DNA from: Amycolatopsis thailandensis
Lineage (GTDB): Bacteria > Actinomycetota > Actinomycetes > Mycobacteriales > Pseudonocardiaceae
NCBI RefSeq assembly: GCF_002234405.1
Contig: NZ_NMQT01000099.1
Location: forward strand, 35,175-99,174
Direction: 5' to 3'
DNA: 64,000 bases
Under the pieces are notes generated by a model. That model was not told the DNA's origin, made no database searches, and saw only the letters and a program-made list of their open reading frames with translations. How positions within the stretch are numbered: position 1 is the first letter of the stretch; every line of letters starts with the position of its first letter. The translations under genes and the position numbers were made by a program. This document shows, piece after piece, positions 16,054 to 25,305 of this stretch.

Positions 16054-17315
16054 ATGTCGTCGGTGTGCTGCGGCGCCGCCAGCACACAGGCGATGCTGAG
16101 CACGCACATGCCGATCAGCAGGCCGATCGCCGGCCAGACACTGCCGGTCGCCTGGAACAGCAACGTCGACACCAGCGGGGAGAGGCCGCCGAAGAGCGCG
16201 CCCGCCAGCTGATACGACAGCGAGATGCTCGTGTACCGCGCCCGCGGCCGGAACATCTGCGACAGGATGGCGGCGATCGGGCTGTAGGTCGCCGTCATCG
16301 CCAGGCGCATCGCGACGAACGCCGCGATGATCAGCACCGCGTTCTTGGTCGAGAGCACCAGGAACTGCGGGGCCGCGAGCACGGCCACGCCGACAAGGCC
16401 GATGACGACCACCCGCACCCGGCCGAAGCGATCACCGAGCCAGGCCGCGCCGAAGCTCACGGCCAGTTCCACGAAAGCGGCGATGGTGAGCGCGTTGAGC
16501 ACGAGCGATTCGGAGACGCCGACGGCCGGATCCGTCGCGTAGGCCGTCGCGAAAGTGGTGACGAGGTAGTAGCCGCCGACCGCGACCGGCAGCACGCAGA
16601 TGCCCAGCAGGATCGGCTTCCAGTTCGTCCGCACCGCGTACAGGATGGGGACGCCGGTGTCTTCCGCGGTCTCCTCGAAGACCGGTGATTCTTCGACCTT
16701 CAGGCGCACGATGAGCCCGACGCCGATGAGCAGCACGGACGCGAAGAAGGGGATTCGCCAGCCCACCGTGCCGAGCCATTCGGTGCCGCCGGTGCTCAGG
16801 AGGCTGAACAGCCCGGTGGCCAGCAGCGCGCCCGCCGGGTTTCCCGCCTGCGCGAAGGCGCCGTAGAAGGTCTTCTTGTCCGGTGGCGCGTGTTCGACCG
16901 CCATGAGCACGGCGCCGCCCCATTCACCGCCGACGGCCAGCCCTTGGACGAACCTGAGCACCACGAGCAGGATGGGCGCCCACGTGCCGATCTGGTCGTA
17001 TCCGGGCAGGCAGCCGACCAGGAAGGTCGCCGCTCCCATCATGGTCAGGGTCACCACGAGCGCGGTCTTGCGGCCGACCCGGTCGCCGATGTGCCCGAAC
17101 ACGATGCCGCCGAGAGGGCGGGCGAAGAATCCGACCGCGTACGTGGCGAAGCCCGCCGCGACCCCGGTCAGCCTGTCACCGGTTTCGGGGAAGAACACGG
17201 TGCCGAACACCAGGCTCGCGGCCGTGGCGTAGATGTAGAAGTCATACCACTCGATCGTGGTGCCGACGAAGGCAGCGAGACCGGCCCGGCGGGCCCGGCG
17301 GATGTCGTGGTTCAT
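16050..17315 (-). CDS. MFS transporter, metabolite:H+ symporter (MHS) type
   Basis: A 421-residue protein with 12 predicted membrane helices. FVGTTIEWYDFYIYATAASL at the N-terminus and GRPLGGIVFGHIGDRVGRK-like loop 2-3 (ARPLGGIVFGHIGDRVGR) are the MHS signatures seen in shikimate, proline/betaine and alpha-ketoglutarate carriers. It starts in an ATGA overlap with the amidohydrolase upstream, so the pair forms an operon: uptake of a substrate and its hydrolysis. Confidence 0.9.
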   Translation of the reverse strand: MNHDIRRARRAGLAAFVGTTIEWYDFYIYATAASLVFGTVFFPETGDRLTGVAAGFATYAVGFFARPLGGIVFGHIGDRVGRKTALVVTLTMMGAATFLVGCLPGYDQIGTWAPILLVVLRFVQGLAVGGEWGGAVLMAVEHAPPDKKTFYGAFAQAGNPAGALLATGLFSLLSTGGTEWLGTVGWRIPFFASVLLIGVGLIVRLKVEESPVFEETAEDTGVPILYAVRTNWKPILLGICVLPVAVGGYYLVTTFATAYATDPAVGVSESLVLNALTIAAFVELAVSFGAAWLGDRFGRVRVVVIGLVGVAVLAAPQFLVLSTKNAVLIIAAFVAMRLAMTATYSPIAAILSQMFRPRARYTSISLSYQLAGALFGGLSPLVSTLLFQATGSVWPAIGLLIGMCVLSIACVLAAPQHTDDI

Positions 17316-18973
17316 CGGGCCACCTCGCCGTCGATCCAGGTTTCCAGCACCTCGATGCCCGCGATCCGCGCGGGATCGCAGGTGAGGGGATTCTCGCCGA
17401 GGAGCACGAAATCGGCGCGTTTGCCGGGGGTGATCGAGCCGAGATCGCGTTCCCGCCCGAGCACCCGGGCGCCGGCGATCGTGTGCGCGGCGACGGCCGA
17501 GCGGACGTCGATCAGCAGCTCGTCACCGCCGAGCCGGTGACCGCGCCGGGTCGTCCTGGTCACCGCGGTCTGGATGGCTTCGAGCGGGTTCGGCTCCGCG
17601 ACCGGGGCGTCCGAGCTGAGCGTGACCGGTACGCCCGCCGCCTGGAACTCGCCGAGCGGGTTGAACCGCTCGCCGGGGGTGCCGACGGCGTCGGTGACCC
17701 CTTCGCCCCAGTTGAAGTAGTGCTGGGGCTGGTTGACCGGATGGACGCCGAGGGCGGCCATCCGCTCGACCTGGTCCGGGGACGGCAGTCCGCAATGCTC
17801 GATGCGGTGCCGGGCGTCCGGCCGGGGATTCCGCCGCTGCGCGTCCTCGATGGCGTCGAGCACCATGGCGATCGCGTCGGGGGACTGGGCGTGGGTCGCG
17901 GTCTGGAGCCCGGCCTCGTGCGCCTTGTCGATCAGCGCGGAGTAGTCCTTGGGGTCGTGATAGAGCTGCCCGGTGCGGCACGGGTCGCCGACGTAGCCGT
18001 CCGGGAAGTACGCGGTCCAGCCGCCGAGCGTGCCGTCGGCGTAGAACTTGATGCCCGCGAACGCGAGCCGGGTGGTGCCGAAAGCGCCGTGCAGTCCCAT
18101 TTCCAGGGCCTGGTCGAGCAGATGCGACAGCAGGTACATGTGGACGCGCGTCTTCAGGCGCCCGGCTTCGTCCAGCCGCAGGTACATGTCGAACTCGCGG
18201 CGCGTGACCTGCGCGTCGCCGATCGCGGTCACCCCGGCGGCGAGGAACTTCTCCTGCGCGGCCGCCAGTTGCCGCGCGTGCTCCTCCGGCTCGTCCTCCA
18301 GATGGAAGTTCGGCCCGTGCCGCCCGACCTTCACCCCGGTGACCCCGGTGAGGATGTTGCACGCCGCGTCCGAGAGCTCCCCGGTGAGTTCGCCGTGCTC
18401 GTCCCGGAAGAACACGCCGCCGTCGGGATCCGGGGTGTCGCGGGTGATGTCGTTGCGCCGCAACGTGAAGCTGTTGACCACGCCGCCGTGCCCGCTGGCG
18501 TTCATGAGGTAGACCTCGCGGTCTTCGGCGACCGCGTCGAGTTCTTCCTTGCGGGGGTGGCGTTTCTCGGCGAGGTTGCGGTGCTCGTAGCCGTAACCCC
18601 GGACGGGCCTGCCCGCCGGAGTGTTCTCGGCCGCCTCGCGCAGCAGCGCGACGATCTCGGGGATGGTCGACGCCCGCTCGGGGCCGCAGTCGACCCACGT
18701 CATCATCTGCCCGTACATCAGGGGATGCGCGTGAGGATCGATGAAACCGGGCAGGAGCGTGCCCGCCAGCCGCCGCACCTCCGGGTCCGGACGGCCGAGA
18801 CCGGCGGCGCGGGCGCGGCATTCGTCCACCGAGCCGACGGCGGCGATCTCCTCGCCGAACACGAGGACCGCGGCGGCGCCTTCGGTGGCGTCGTCGACGG
18901 TCACCAGCTCGTCGGGAAGCAGGATCGTCGCTGTCGCGTCGAGGACGGAACGATCGAGGGGCAACAGGCGCAT
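17312..18973 (-). CDS. YtcJ-type metal-dependent amidohydrolase
   Basis: A 553-residue amidohydrolase. Metal ligands are His81 and His83 in GFIDPHAHPL, with later THAQSP, RIEHCG and SSDAPVAEP segments completing the site; the C-terminal GSITPGKRADFVLL strand is the usual beta-sandwich end. YtcJ relatives cleave amide or formamide bonds. ATG 18973 was preferred because the longer frame to 19051 extends into the divergent promoter. Operon with the MFS transporter; divergent from a double AsnC regulator that probably responds to the substrate. Confidence 0.87.
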   Translation of the reverse strand: MRLLPLDRSVLDATATILLPDELVTVDDATEGAAAVLVFGEEIAAVGSVDECRARAAGLGRPDPEVRRLAGTLLPGFIDPHAHPLMYGQMMTWVDCGPERASTIPEIVALLREAAENTPAGRPVRGYGYEHRNLAEKRHPRKEELDAVAEDREVYLMNASGHGGVVNSFTLRRNDITRDTPDPDGGVFFRDEHGELTGELSDAACNILTGVTGVKVGRHGPNFHLEDEPEEHARQLAAAQEKFLAAGVTAIGDAQVTRREFDMYLRLDEAGRLKTRVHMYLLSHLLDQALEMGLHGAFGTTRLAFAGIKFYADGTLGGWTAYFPDGYVGDPCRTGQLYHDPKDYSALIDKAHEAGLQTATHAQSPDAIAMVLDAIEDAQRRNPRPDARHRIEHCGLPSPDQVERMAALGVHPVNQPQHYFNWGEGVTDAVGTPGERFNPLGEFQAAGVPVTLSSDAPVAEPNPLEAIQTAVTRTTRRGHRLGGDELLIDVRSAVAAHTIAGARVLGRERDLGSITPGKRADFVLLGENPLTCDPARIAGIEVLETWIDGEVAR

Positions 18974-19194
18974 CGCGCGGACTCCTGGGGTTCGACGGTG
19001 AAGGCGGGGGGTCGCGGCGGTGAACGTAAACGACGACGGCCGGTGAAGCAATCAGATCATTCGTTCACGGACGGTGTTCGCGAACGATATGCGCATTGTC
19101 GGTCGCATAACGCTTTATCTCTGCTGTCCGGAGTGGACTTTCGCCGGTGATATGGTGCGGTCGGCCGTCGGAAATTCAGCAGAGGAGAACCGCC

Positions 19195-20100
19195 GTGGAC
19201 GACGCGCTGGTCGCGGCTTTGCGCGCGGACGGGCGGATGAGCGTGGCCGATCTGGCCAAGCGGGTCGGCGCGTCACGCTCGGCCGTGTCGGCCCGGCTGG
19301 AGCAGCTGAAGGCCGACGGTTCGCTCAACGTGGTCGCCGCGGTCCATCCCGAGTTCCTCGGCCTCACCGCGTACGCGCACCTCGCGATCCGCACCTCGGG
19401 CCGGTCCCAGGCGACGACGGACGCCATCGCGGCACTGCCCGCCGCGGCGTTCGTATCCGCGGTGAGCGGGGAGTACCAGACCGTCGCGGAACTGCGCCTA
19501 CCCGATTCCCCCGAGCTCTACCGCACCGTGGCGGACATCCGGGGCCTGCCGGAGGTGGAACAGGTCAACACCCTCGTCTACGTGGACGTGGTCAAAGGCC
19601 TGTTCATGCCGGGGCGTCCGCTTCCGCCCTGGTTGCGGCTGGACGACCGCGATCTCGCCATCATGCTGCGGCTCCAGGCCGACGGGCGGGAGAGTTTCGC
19701 GCGGACCGCCGAGCACGTGGGACTGTCGCCGTCGGCCACCCGCACTCGCGTGCGCCATCTCGTGGAGCACGACGTCATCCGGATCGCGCCGGTGCTCAGC
19801 CGCGCCCGCCCGGACGCGGGCCTGGTCTGCGGGATCGGCCTGAACGTGCGGGGCGCCGGCGACGGCGTGACCGCGGCGCTCGCCGCACGCGACGACACCG
19901 AATTCCTCGCCAGGACCATCGGCCGGTTCGACGTCGTCGCCACCATCGCGGCGCAGTCCGCCCGCGACCTCGACCGGACGCTCGAGGAGATCAGCGGCAG
20001 GTCCGACGTGGTGACCGCGGAGACGTGGGTCCACCTTCGCATCGCCAAGGAACGCTACGAGTGGCCGTTGCCGACCGCGGACGAGCTGGCTCGTCGTTAG
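19195..20100 (+). CDS. Lrp/AsnC-family regulator, tandem-domain form
   Basis: A 301-residue protein made of two AsnC units: HTH at about 1-50 (MSVADLAKRVGASRSAVSAR) with a RAM-type domain, then a second HTH at about 160-205 (RTAEHVGLSPSATRTRVRHL) with its own ligand domain. GTG 19195 follows AGAGGAG at 19181-19187. Divergent from the amidohydrolase-transporter operon across a 221-bp spacer, which it most likely controls. Convergent and overlapping by 4 bp with the acyl-CoA ligase. Confidence 0.88.
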   Translation: MDDALVAALRADGRMSVADLAKRVGASRSAVSARLEQLKADGSLNVVAAVHPEFLGLTAYAHLAIRTSGRSQATTDAIAALPAAAFVSAVSGEYQTVAELRLPDSPELYRTVADIRGLPEVEQVNTLVYVDVVKGLFMPGRPLPPWLRLDDRDLAIMLRLQADGRESFARTAEHVGLSPSATRTRVRHLVEHDVIRIAPVLSRARPDAGLVCGIGLNVRGAGDGVTAALAARDDTEFLARTIGRFDVVATIAAQSARDLDRTLEEISGRSDVVTAETWVHLRIAKERYEWPLPTADELARR

Positions 20101-21620
20101 TCCAGCAGGGTTTTCCGGATCTCGGTCTTGAGCACCTTCCCGATCTTGGACCTCGGGAGATCCGGCCAGATCAGGATCTCCTTGGGGGTCTTGACACTGC
20201 CCAGCCGTTCCTTGACCGTGGCACGAAGTTCTTCGGCGACCGCGCTCTTTCCGGTGTGCAGCTGGACCACGGCGGTGATCTGCTCGCCCCATTTCTCGTG
20301 CGGCAGGCCGATCACCGCGCAGTCCTGGACGGCTTCGTGGGTCATGAGCGCCTGCTCGACCTCGGCCGAATAGACGTTGAAGCCGCCGGTGATGATCATG
20401 TCCTTGGCGCGGTCGACGATGTAGAGGTAATGGTCCTCGTCGAGGTAGCCGATGTCGCCCGTGTGATGCCAGCCGTGCGTGCTCGCCTCCGCCGTGGCCG
20501 CGGGATTCCGGTAGTAACCGGGCATCACCAGCGAACCGCGGACGACGATCTCGCCGCGTTCGCCGGGGGGAAGCAGCTCGCCCGAGCCGGACATGATCGC
20601 GACCCGCGTGAGCGGAGTGGGCCTGCCCGCCGACGTGAACCGTTCGAAGGCGAGTGATCCGTCGGGATGGACGTGCTCGGCGGGGGAGAGGGTGGAGATC
20701 ATCATCGGCGCTTCGCTCTGCCCGAACAGCTGCCCGAAGACCGGGCCGATCCGGGTGATCGCTTCGGCGAGTTTGGTGGCCGACATCGGCGCGGCGCCGT
20801 ACCAAAGGCATTGCAGCGAAGAGAGTTCGGTGCCGTCCATCGCCGGGTTGTCGAGCAAGAGATAGATCAGCGTCGGTGGCAGGAAGGTGTGAGTGATCCG
20901 GCGGCGTTCCACGAGGGCGAGGAACTCGCCGAGATCGGGGGAGGGCATGACGACGATCTCCCCGCCGAGTGTCATGACCGGGAAACAGAGCACCCCCGCC
21001 GCGTGCGTCAACGGCGCGAGCGCCAGATAGCGCGGGCGTCCGGTGAACGGGTAGCTCATGAGCGTGAGCGCGGACATCGTCTCCACGTTGGCGCCGGTGA
21101 GCATCACTGCCTTGGGACGGCCGGTGGTGCCGCCGGTGCCCACGAGCATGACCAGGTCGTCCGGCGGCGCCTCCTCCCACGGCTCCGCGTCTTCGAGCCA
21201 CTCGGGAAACGGGACGGCGCCGGGCATCTCGCCGTCGAGACAGACCACTGTGGACAGTTTCGGCAACTCGGGGAGCATCCGGGAGACGAGCGGTGCGAAG
21301 GACTCCTGCACCAGCAGGCAGGTGCAGTCGAACAGGTCGAGCAGTTCCCTGTTCTCGGCCGCCTCGTTGCGCGGGTTGACCGGGCACCACACGGCGCCCG
21401 CCCGGCTGATCCCGAAGACACAAGCGAACGACAAGGGGTCGTTCCCGGACAGGATCGCCACCTTGTCACCGGGCCCGACGCCGGACCGGGCCAGCGCCCG
21501 CCCCACCCGCCACGACAGCTCCCGCACGTCGCCATAGCTGAGGGACACATCGCCCATGGTGAGGCAGGGTGCCGCCGGATCGAGGGAAGCGCCCTTGTCG
21601 AGGTAGTCGGTCAATCGCAC
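20097..21620 (-). CDS. AMP-forming acyl-CoA ligase
   Basis: A 507-residue member of the ANL adenylating family. Motifs: P-loop MLVGTGGTTGRPKAVML (A3), GEIVVRGSLVMPGYY (A5), HTGDIGYLDEDHYLYIVDR (A7/A8) and the C-terminal lysine region SKIGKVLKTEI. It activates a carboxylic acid as its CoA thioester; size and motifs fit medium-chain or aromatic acids. Last gene of a three-gene operon (SDR, saccharopine-dehydrogenase-like protein, ligase) with 16 bp between it and the previous gene. Confidence 0.9.
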   Translation of the reverse strand: MRLTDYLDKGASLDPAAPCLTMGDVSLSYGDVRELSWRVGRALARSGVGPGDKVAILSGNDPLSFACVFGISRAGAVWCPVNPRNEAAENRELLDLFDCTCLLVQESFAPLVSRMLPELPKLSTVVCLDGEMPGAVPFPEWLEDAEPWEEAPPDDLVMLVGTGGTTGRPKAVMLTGANVETMSALTLMSYPFTGRPRYLALAPLTHAAGVLCFPVMTLGGEIVVMPSPDLGEFLALVERRRITHTFLPPTLIYLLLDNPAMDGTELSSLQCLWYGAAPMSATKLAEAITRIGPVFGQLFGQSEAPMMISTLSPAEHVHPDGSLAFERFTSAGRPTPLTRVAIMSGSGELLPPGERGEIVVRGSLVMPGYYRNPAATAEASTHGWHHTGDIGYLDEDHYLYIVDRAKDMIITGGFNVYSAEVEQALMTHEAVQDCAVIGLPHEKWGEQITAVVQLHTGKSAVAEELRATVKERLGSVKTPKEILIWPDLPRSKIGKVLKTEIRKTLLD

Positions 21621-21636
21621 GCGCTCGTCCTTCCGG

Positions 21637-22764
21637 TTAGCTGTGCACGGTCATGACCGGATGGGACACCAGCCCGAAGGACCGCAACACGCCGAGCAGT
21701 TCGCGGTGGCCGAAAGCCTGGCAGCCGGAGGCGAAGCCGACCCGTTTCGGAGGCTGCTGGAGCAGCGAATAGGCGCCGTAGGCCTGCATCAGCCCGGTCT
21801 GCTTGTAGTTGCAGGTGCCGTGGATGACGCAGTGCGCGCGGCCGAGCGGGCCCGAGGCGTGCACCGAATCGAGCGAGGTGTTGAGCCGCTGGTTCTCACG
21901 CGGTGGCATCTCGTCGCGCACCGCGGCGGCCTGTTCCGCCAGTACCCGCATCTTCTCGTCCAGCGGCAGGTCTTTCACCTGTTCCAGCACGGCCGCGACG
22001 ATCTGCGGCACGCCTTGCATGAGCGCGCGGTCGAAGACGCCGCCGACGGCCTTGACGTTGGCCACGCGGGCGTCGTTCTTGAACCAGACCGGATGCGACG
22101 TGCCGCCCCAGGGGAGGGCCAAACCGGTCTCGTGGTGGCCGGGCACGGTGACGTCCTGCAGGCCGCCGTCCGCGGGCCAGGGCAGGTACTCGTTCTGTTC
22201 GAGGTAGTACGCGGCCGACAGCGCGGCGTTGACCAGGATGGTCTTGGTGGAAGCGACCGTGGGATACCCCTTCCAGAACACCAGGATGTCCAAAGTGTCC
22301 AGTCCGGGGGTCTCCAGGCAGAGGTTCGCCGCGATCTCGCCGGTGGTGTACATCTGGGCGATGCCGGGGGAGAGCAGGAGCCCCTTCTCCGCCATCCGCG
22401 CGCCATAGCGCTCTTCGGCCGAGATCAGCCAGTCCTGTTCGCCGGTGGTGTCGAGGTAATGCGTGCCGGTGCGCAAGCAGGCTTCGACGACCTCGTGGCC
22501 GTACTCGCTGAACGGGCCGACGGTGTTGCACACGACCTTGGCGTCGCGGAAGAGTTCGGTGAGCGCTTCGACGTCGTGCGAGACCTCGACGACCTCGTGG
22601 TCGATGGTGTCGAGGCCGGGGACCTGATCGATCGCCTCCTGGAGGCGGGCCTTGTCGCGGCCGGCGGCGACGAACGGGACGTTGTACTCGCGCAGGTACT
22701 CGCAGATCAGCCGTCCGGTGTAGCCGGAGGCGCCGTAGACCACGACGGGTTTGGGGCTGCTCAT
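21637..22764 (-). CDS. Saccharopine dehydrogenase-like NAD(P)-binding protein
   Basis: A 375-residue protein. The N-terminal Rossmann fold begins VVVYGASGYTGRLICEYL (8-25), the signature of the saccharopine dehydrogenase/trans-acting enoyl reductase superfamily; NTVGPFSEYG and THYLDTTGEQDW follow. The C-terminal half is less conserved. Start ATG 22764 has a GGAAA site upstream. Middle gene of the SDR-ligase operon; probably a reductase or dehydrogenase acting on an intermediate of the same pathway. Confidence 0.83.
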   Translation of the reverse strand: MSSPKPVVVYGASGYTGRLICEYLREYNVPFVAAGRDKARLQEAIDQVPGLDTIDHEVVEVSHDVEALTELFRDAKVVCNTVGPFSEYGHEVVEACLRTGTHYLDTTGEQDWLISAEERYGARMAEKGLLLSPGIAQMYTTGEIAANLCLETPGLDTLDILVFWKGYPTVASTKTILVNAALSAAYYLEQNEYLPWPADGGLQDVTVPGHHETGLALPWGGTSHPVWFKNDARVANVKAVGGVFDRALMQGVPQIVAAVLEQVKDLPLDEKMRVLAEQAAAVRDEMPPRENQRLNTSLDSVHASGPLGRAHCVIHGTCNYKQTGLMQAYGAYSLLQQPPKRVGFASGCQAFGHRELLGVLRSFGLVSHPVMTVHS

Positions 22765-22790
22765 GGTGTTTCCTTTCGGGTTCGTGCTGG

Positions 22791-23594
22791 TCACATGCCC
22801 ATGCCGCCGTCGACCGGGAGTCCGGCCCCGGTGATGAAGCGCGCCGCGTCGGAGGCGAGGAACACGACGGCGTCGGCCATGTCCGAGACCTCCCCGAGCC
22901 GTCCGGCGGGGGTCTGCCCGACGACCGCGCCGATGGCGTCCTCGACGCTGGGGAACAGGCCGACCTCGACGACGTCCTGGGCGAGCTGGTTGCCCATCTG
23001 GGTGGGCACGAGGCCGGGGTAGACGCAGTTGACGCGCACGCCGTAGCCGAGCTTCCCGGCCTCCATCGCGGCCACCCTGGTGAGCCTGTCGACCGCGGAC
23101 TTCGTCGCCGAGTAGCCGGCGATACCGGGGAAGGCGATGGTCGCGGCGACCGAGGCGATGTTCACGACGGCACCACCGGTGCCCGCCGGGCCGCCCGGCC
23201 GCATCGCACGGAAGGCGTGCTTCACGCCGAGGGCGGTGCCCAGCACGTTGACCTCGAGCATCTTGCGCACGTCGGCGGGGTCCAGGTCGGCGACGAGCCC
23301 GGTGATCTCGACGCCGGCGTTGTTCACCACGATGTCCAGCCCGCCGAGTTCGCCGACGACCGCGGTGATCGCCTGTTCCCAGCTCCGCTCGTCGGTGACG
23401 TCCAGCCGGACGAAGCCCGCGGAAGCGCCTTTCTGCTTGATCTGATCGGCGGTGGCGCGCCCGAGATCCTCCTGGACGTCGCCGATGACCACCGAGGCAC
23501 CCGCCAGGGCGAGCGCTTCGGCCATCCCGGCTCCCAGGCCCTGCGCTCCGCCCGTGACCAGGGCTTTTCGGCCCGAAAGGTCGTACGAACCCAT
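22791..23594 (-). CDS. Short-chain dehydrogenase/reductase (SDR)
   Basis: A 267-residue classical SDR. NAD(P) loop TGGAQGLG (14-21), NNAG at about 90, and the Ser-Tyr-Lys triad in NIASVAA and GYSATK. The C-terminal GAGLPVDGGMGM is typical of the 3-oxoacyl/alcohol dehydrogenase group. First gene of the operon; its start lies about 60 bp from the twin repeats that probably bind the divergent TetR. Confidence 0.9.
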   Translation of the reverse strand: MGSYDLSGRKALVTGGAQGLGAGMAEALALAGASVVIGDVQEDLGRATADQIKQKGASAGFVRLDVTDERSWEQAITAVVGELGGLDIVVNNAGVEITGLVADLDPADVRKMLEVNVLGTALGVKHAFRAMRPGGPAGTGGAVVNIASVAATIAFPGIAGYSATKSAVDRLTRVAAMEAGKLGYGVRVNCVYPGLVPTQMGNQLAQDVVEVGLFPSVEDAIGAVVGQTPAGRLGEVSDMADAVVFLASDAARFITGAGLPVDGGMGM

Positions 23595-23653
23595 GGACTT
23601 CTCCTCCTTGAGACGGTCCGCGGTTGCGGTGTGGGTCACATCTTGAGCTTGTT

Positions 23654-23695
23654 TTGGACAATCGTCAAGATTTTCTTGGACACTCGTCAAGATTT
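23654..23695. promoter_or_regulatory. Twin 20-bp operator repeats between SDR operon and TetR gene
   Basis: TTGGACAATCGTCAAGATTT (23654-23673) and TTGGACACTCGTCAAGATTT (23676-23695) differ at one base and are 22 bp apart, two helical turns. Each contains an imperfect dyad of TTG(G)AC and GTCAA. Position in the divergent promoter region marks them as TetR-binding sites and likely overlaps both promoters. Confidence 0.75.
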
Positions 23696-23755
23696 CCGCG
23701 ACGCTAGACTGAGGGATCCCGCGACAGGCGCGGGCTCCCGGACCGACAGGAACTC

Positions 23756-24382
23756 GTGGTGACCGAGACGAGCGAGCGGATCGCACGCCGGAGCGTGGAC
23801 AAGTTCGCCCAGCGCCGGGCGGAACTGGCGGAGTCCACCCTGCAGGCGCTGTCCGAGCTGGGGTACGCCAGGACGAGCTTGCGGGAGATCGCCCAGAAGT
23901 CGAACTTCTCGCACGGGGTGCTGCACTACTACTTCACCGACAAGGTCGAATTGCTGACCTACGCGGTCCGCAAATTCGAAGAAGTGTGCGTGACCCGCTA
24001 TGACGAAGCCGTCGCGATGGCGCGGTCGGCGGAGGAGCTCGAACAGGGTTTCGGTGCCGCGATGGCGGGCACTTTGCGAGCCGACGCCGTGATGCACCGG
24101 CTGTGGTACGACCTGCGCAACCAAAGCCTGTTCGAGGAAGCGTTCCGCGCCGACGTGCTCGAGATCGACACGCAACGGCAGGCGATGATCTGGCGCGTCG
24201 TGGAGCGCTACGCAGAACTCGCCGGAGCGTCAGCGGTTGTGACGCCTCCCGTGGCTTACGCCGCTTTCGACGGTCTGTTCCAGCAGGCGCTGCTGCACCA
24301 TCTCGCCGGCGAGGAAAGCGCGGGGGACGGGCTCGCGAAGGACGCCGAGTCGCTGCTCGGCCGGTTGGTGGCCGGCGGCTGA
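23756..24382 (+). CDS. TetR-family regulator of the SDR operon
   Basis: A 208-residue TetR protein: HTH at about 33-65 (TSLREIAQKSNFSHGVLHYY with FTDK), all-helical ligand domain after that. The start could be GTG 23756 or GTG 23759; the former is used here. Divergent from the SDR/acyl-CoA ligase operon with paired near-identical repeats between. Probable role: repress the operon until an acyl-CoA or related ligand appears. Confidence 0.9.
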   Translation: MVTETSERIARRSVDKFAQRRAELAESTLQALSELGYARTSLREIAQKSNFSHGVLHYYFTDKVELLTYAVRKFEEVCVTRYDEAVAMARSAEELEQGFGAAMAGTLRADAVMHRLWYDLRNQSLFEEAFRADVLEIDTQRQAMIWRVVERYAELAGASAVVTPPVAYAAFDGLFQQALLHHLAGEESAGDGLAKDAESLLGRLVAGG

Positions 24383-24471
24383 CCTCGTGCCGTGATCACG
24401 AAACCCTTGTAACACCTGAGAAGTCGCGACGACTCCTGTGCGGAGACGTCAGCTGACGAAGGGGATACCGG

Positions 24472-25290
24472 GTGATGTCACGGAGGAACAGGCGCAGGAC
24501 GAAGCCGGCGCCTCCGCCCAAATGGTATGCCTCGCCGCTGTTCTTGGCGATCATCAGCGTCGTCGGCCTGGTCGCGGGCGTGGCTTCGGTGCTCGTCGCG
24601 ACAGCGGCTATCGATCAGGACTCCGTCGCGCTCGACGTCTCGCTCACCTCGAAACTCCGGATCGTCTCGTACGAGGCGACTTCTCTCGACAAGATCCCGA
24701 TGAAGGTTTCGGAAGGCGAGGAGGATCCGGCGTCCGATGGCCCGATCAGCGCGGCCGCGGTGGATGTCGCCGTGGAGAATCTGCACGATCAGTCGGCTTT
24801 GATCACCCGGGTCGACGTGGAGGTTCGCGCCGTCTACGCGCTGCGAGCCTGTGGTGGCGGTCCGCTCAGCGCCACCGCCGAGTTCGACATCCTGATCCCG
24901 ACCGACCGGAAGGTGACCGGCCAGGTTTTCGGGCAGGACAAGATGTTCGAGGTCGAAGGCAAACGCAAGGACCGCTTCGCCGTCTCGGTGGGGCCGGAGC
25001 GGATGGTCGAGAGCGACCTCGTCCAGATCTTCCACGTCGATCTCCTGCTCCGGCTCCAGTCCGGGGAAACGGTGCGCGCCGACGACATCATGCTCGTCCC
25101 GCCGGGTTCCGCCGAGGACGACGACCGCGTCGTCACCACGTTGGGCACGACGAACACGGGCTTCGCCGGATCACCCGAGTGCTTGCGCGGTGCGCGGGGC
25201 ATGGTCGATGCGGCTGTGGGAGCGAAGGCGGCGAAGCAGTCTCCCCGGCTTGCCGCGCTTCATGCCAAATTGCACGCCGTCGGGTATTGA
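24472..25290 (+). CDS. Membrane-anchored protein of unknown function
   Basis: A 272-residue protein. A basic N-terminus (SRRNRRRTKPAPPPK) precedes one membrane helix (about 23-45, FLAIISVVGLVAGVASVLVA); the rest is extracytoplasmic and predicted to be beta-rich. GTG 24472 or ATG 24475 may be used. Isolated from its neighbours; convergent with the following gene. No family recognised. Confidence 0.7.
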   Translation: MMSRRNRRRTKPAPPPKWYASPLFLAIISVVGLVAGVASVLVATAAIDQDSVALDVSLTSKLRIVSYEATSLDKIPMKVSEGEEDPASDGPISAAAVDVAVENLHDQSALITRVDVEVRAVYALRACGGGPLSATAEFDILIPTDRKVTGQVFGQDKMFEVEGKRKDRFAVSVGPERMVESDLVQIFHVDLLLRLQSGETVRADDIMLVPPGSAEDDDRVVTTLGTTNTGFAGSPECLRGARGMVDAAVGAKAAKQSPRLAALHAKLHAVGY

Positions 25291-25305
25291 GAGCTTTGGT
25301 GAGCT

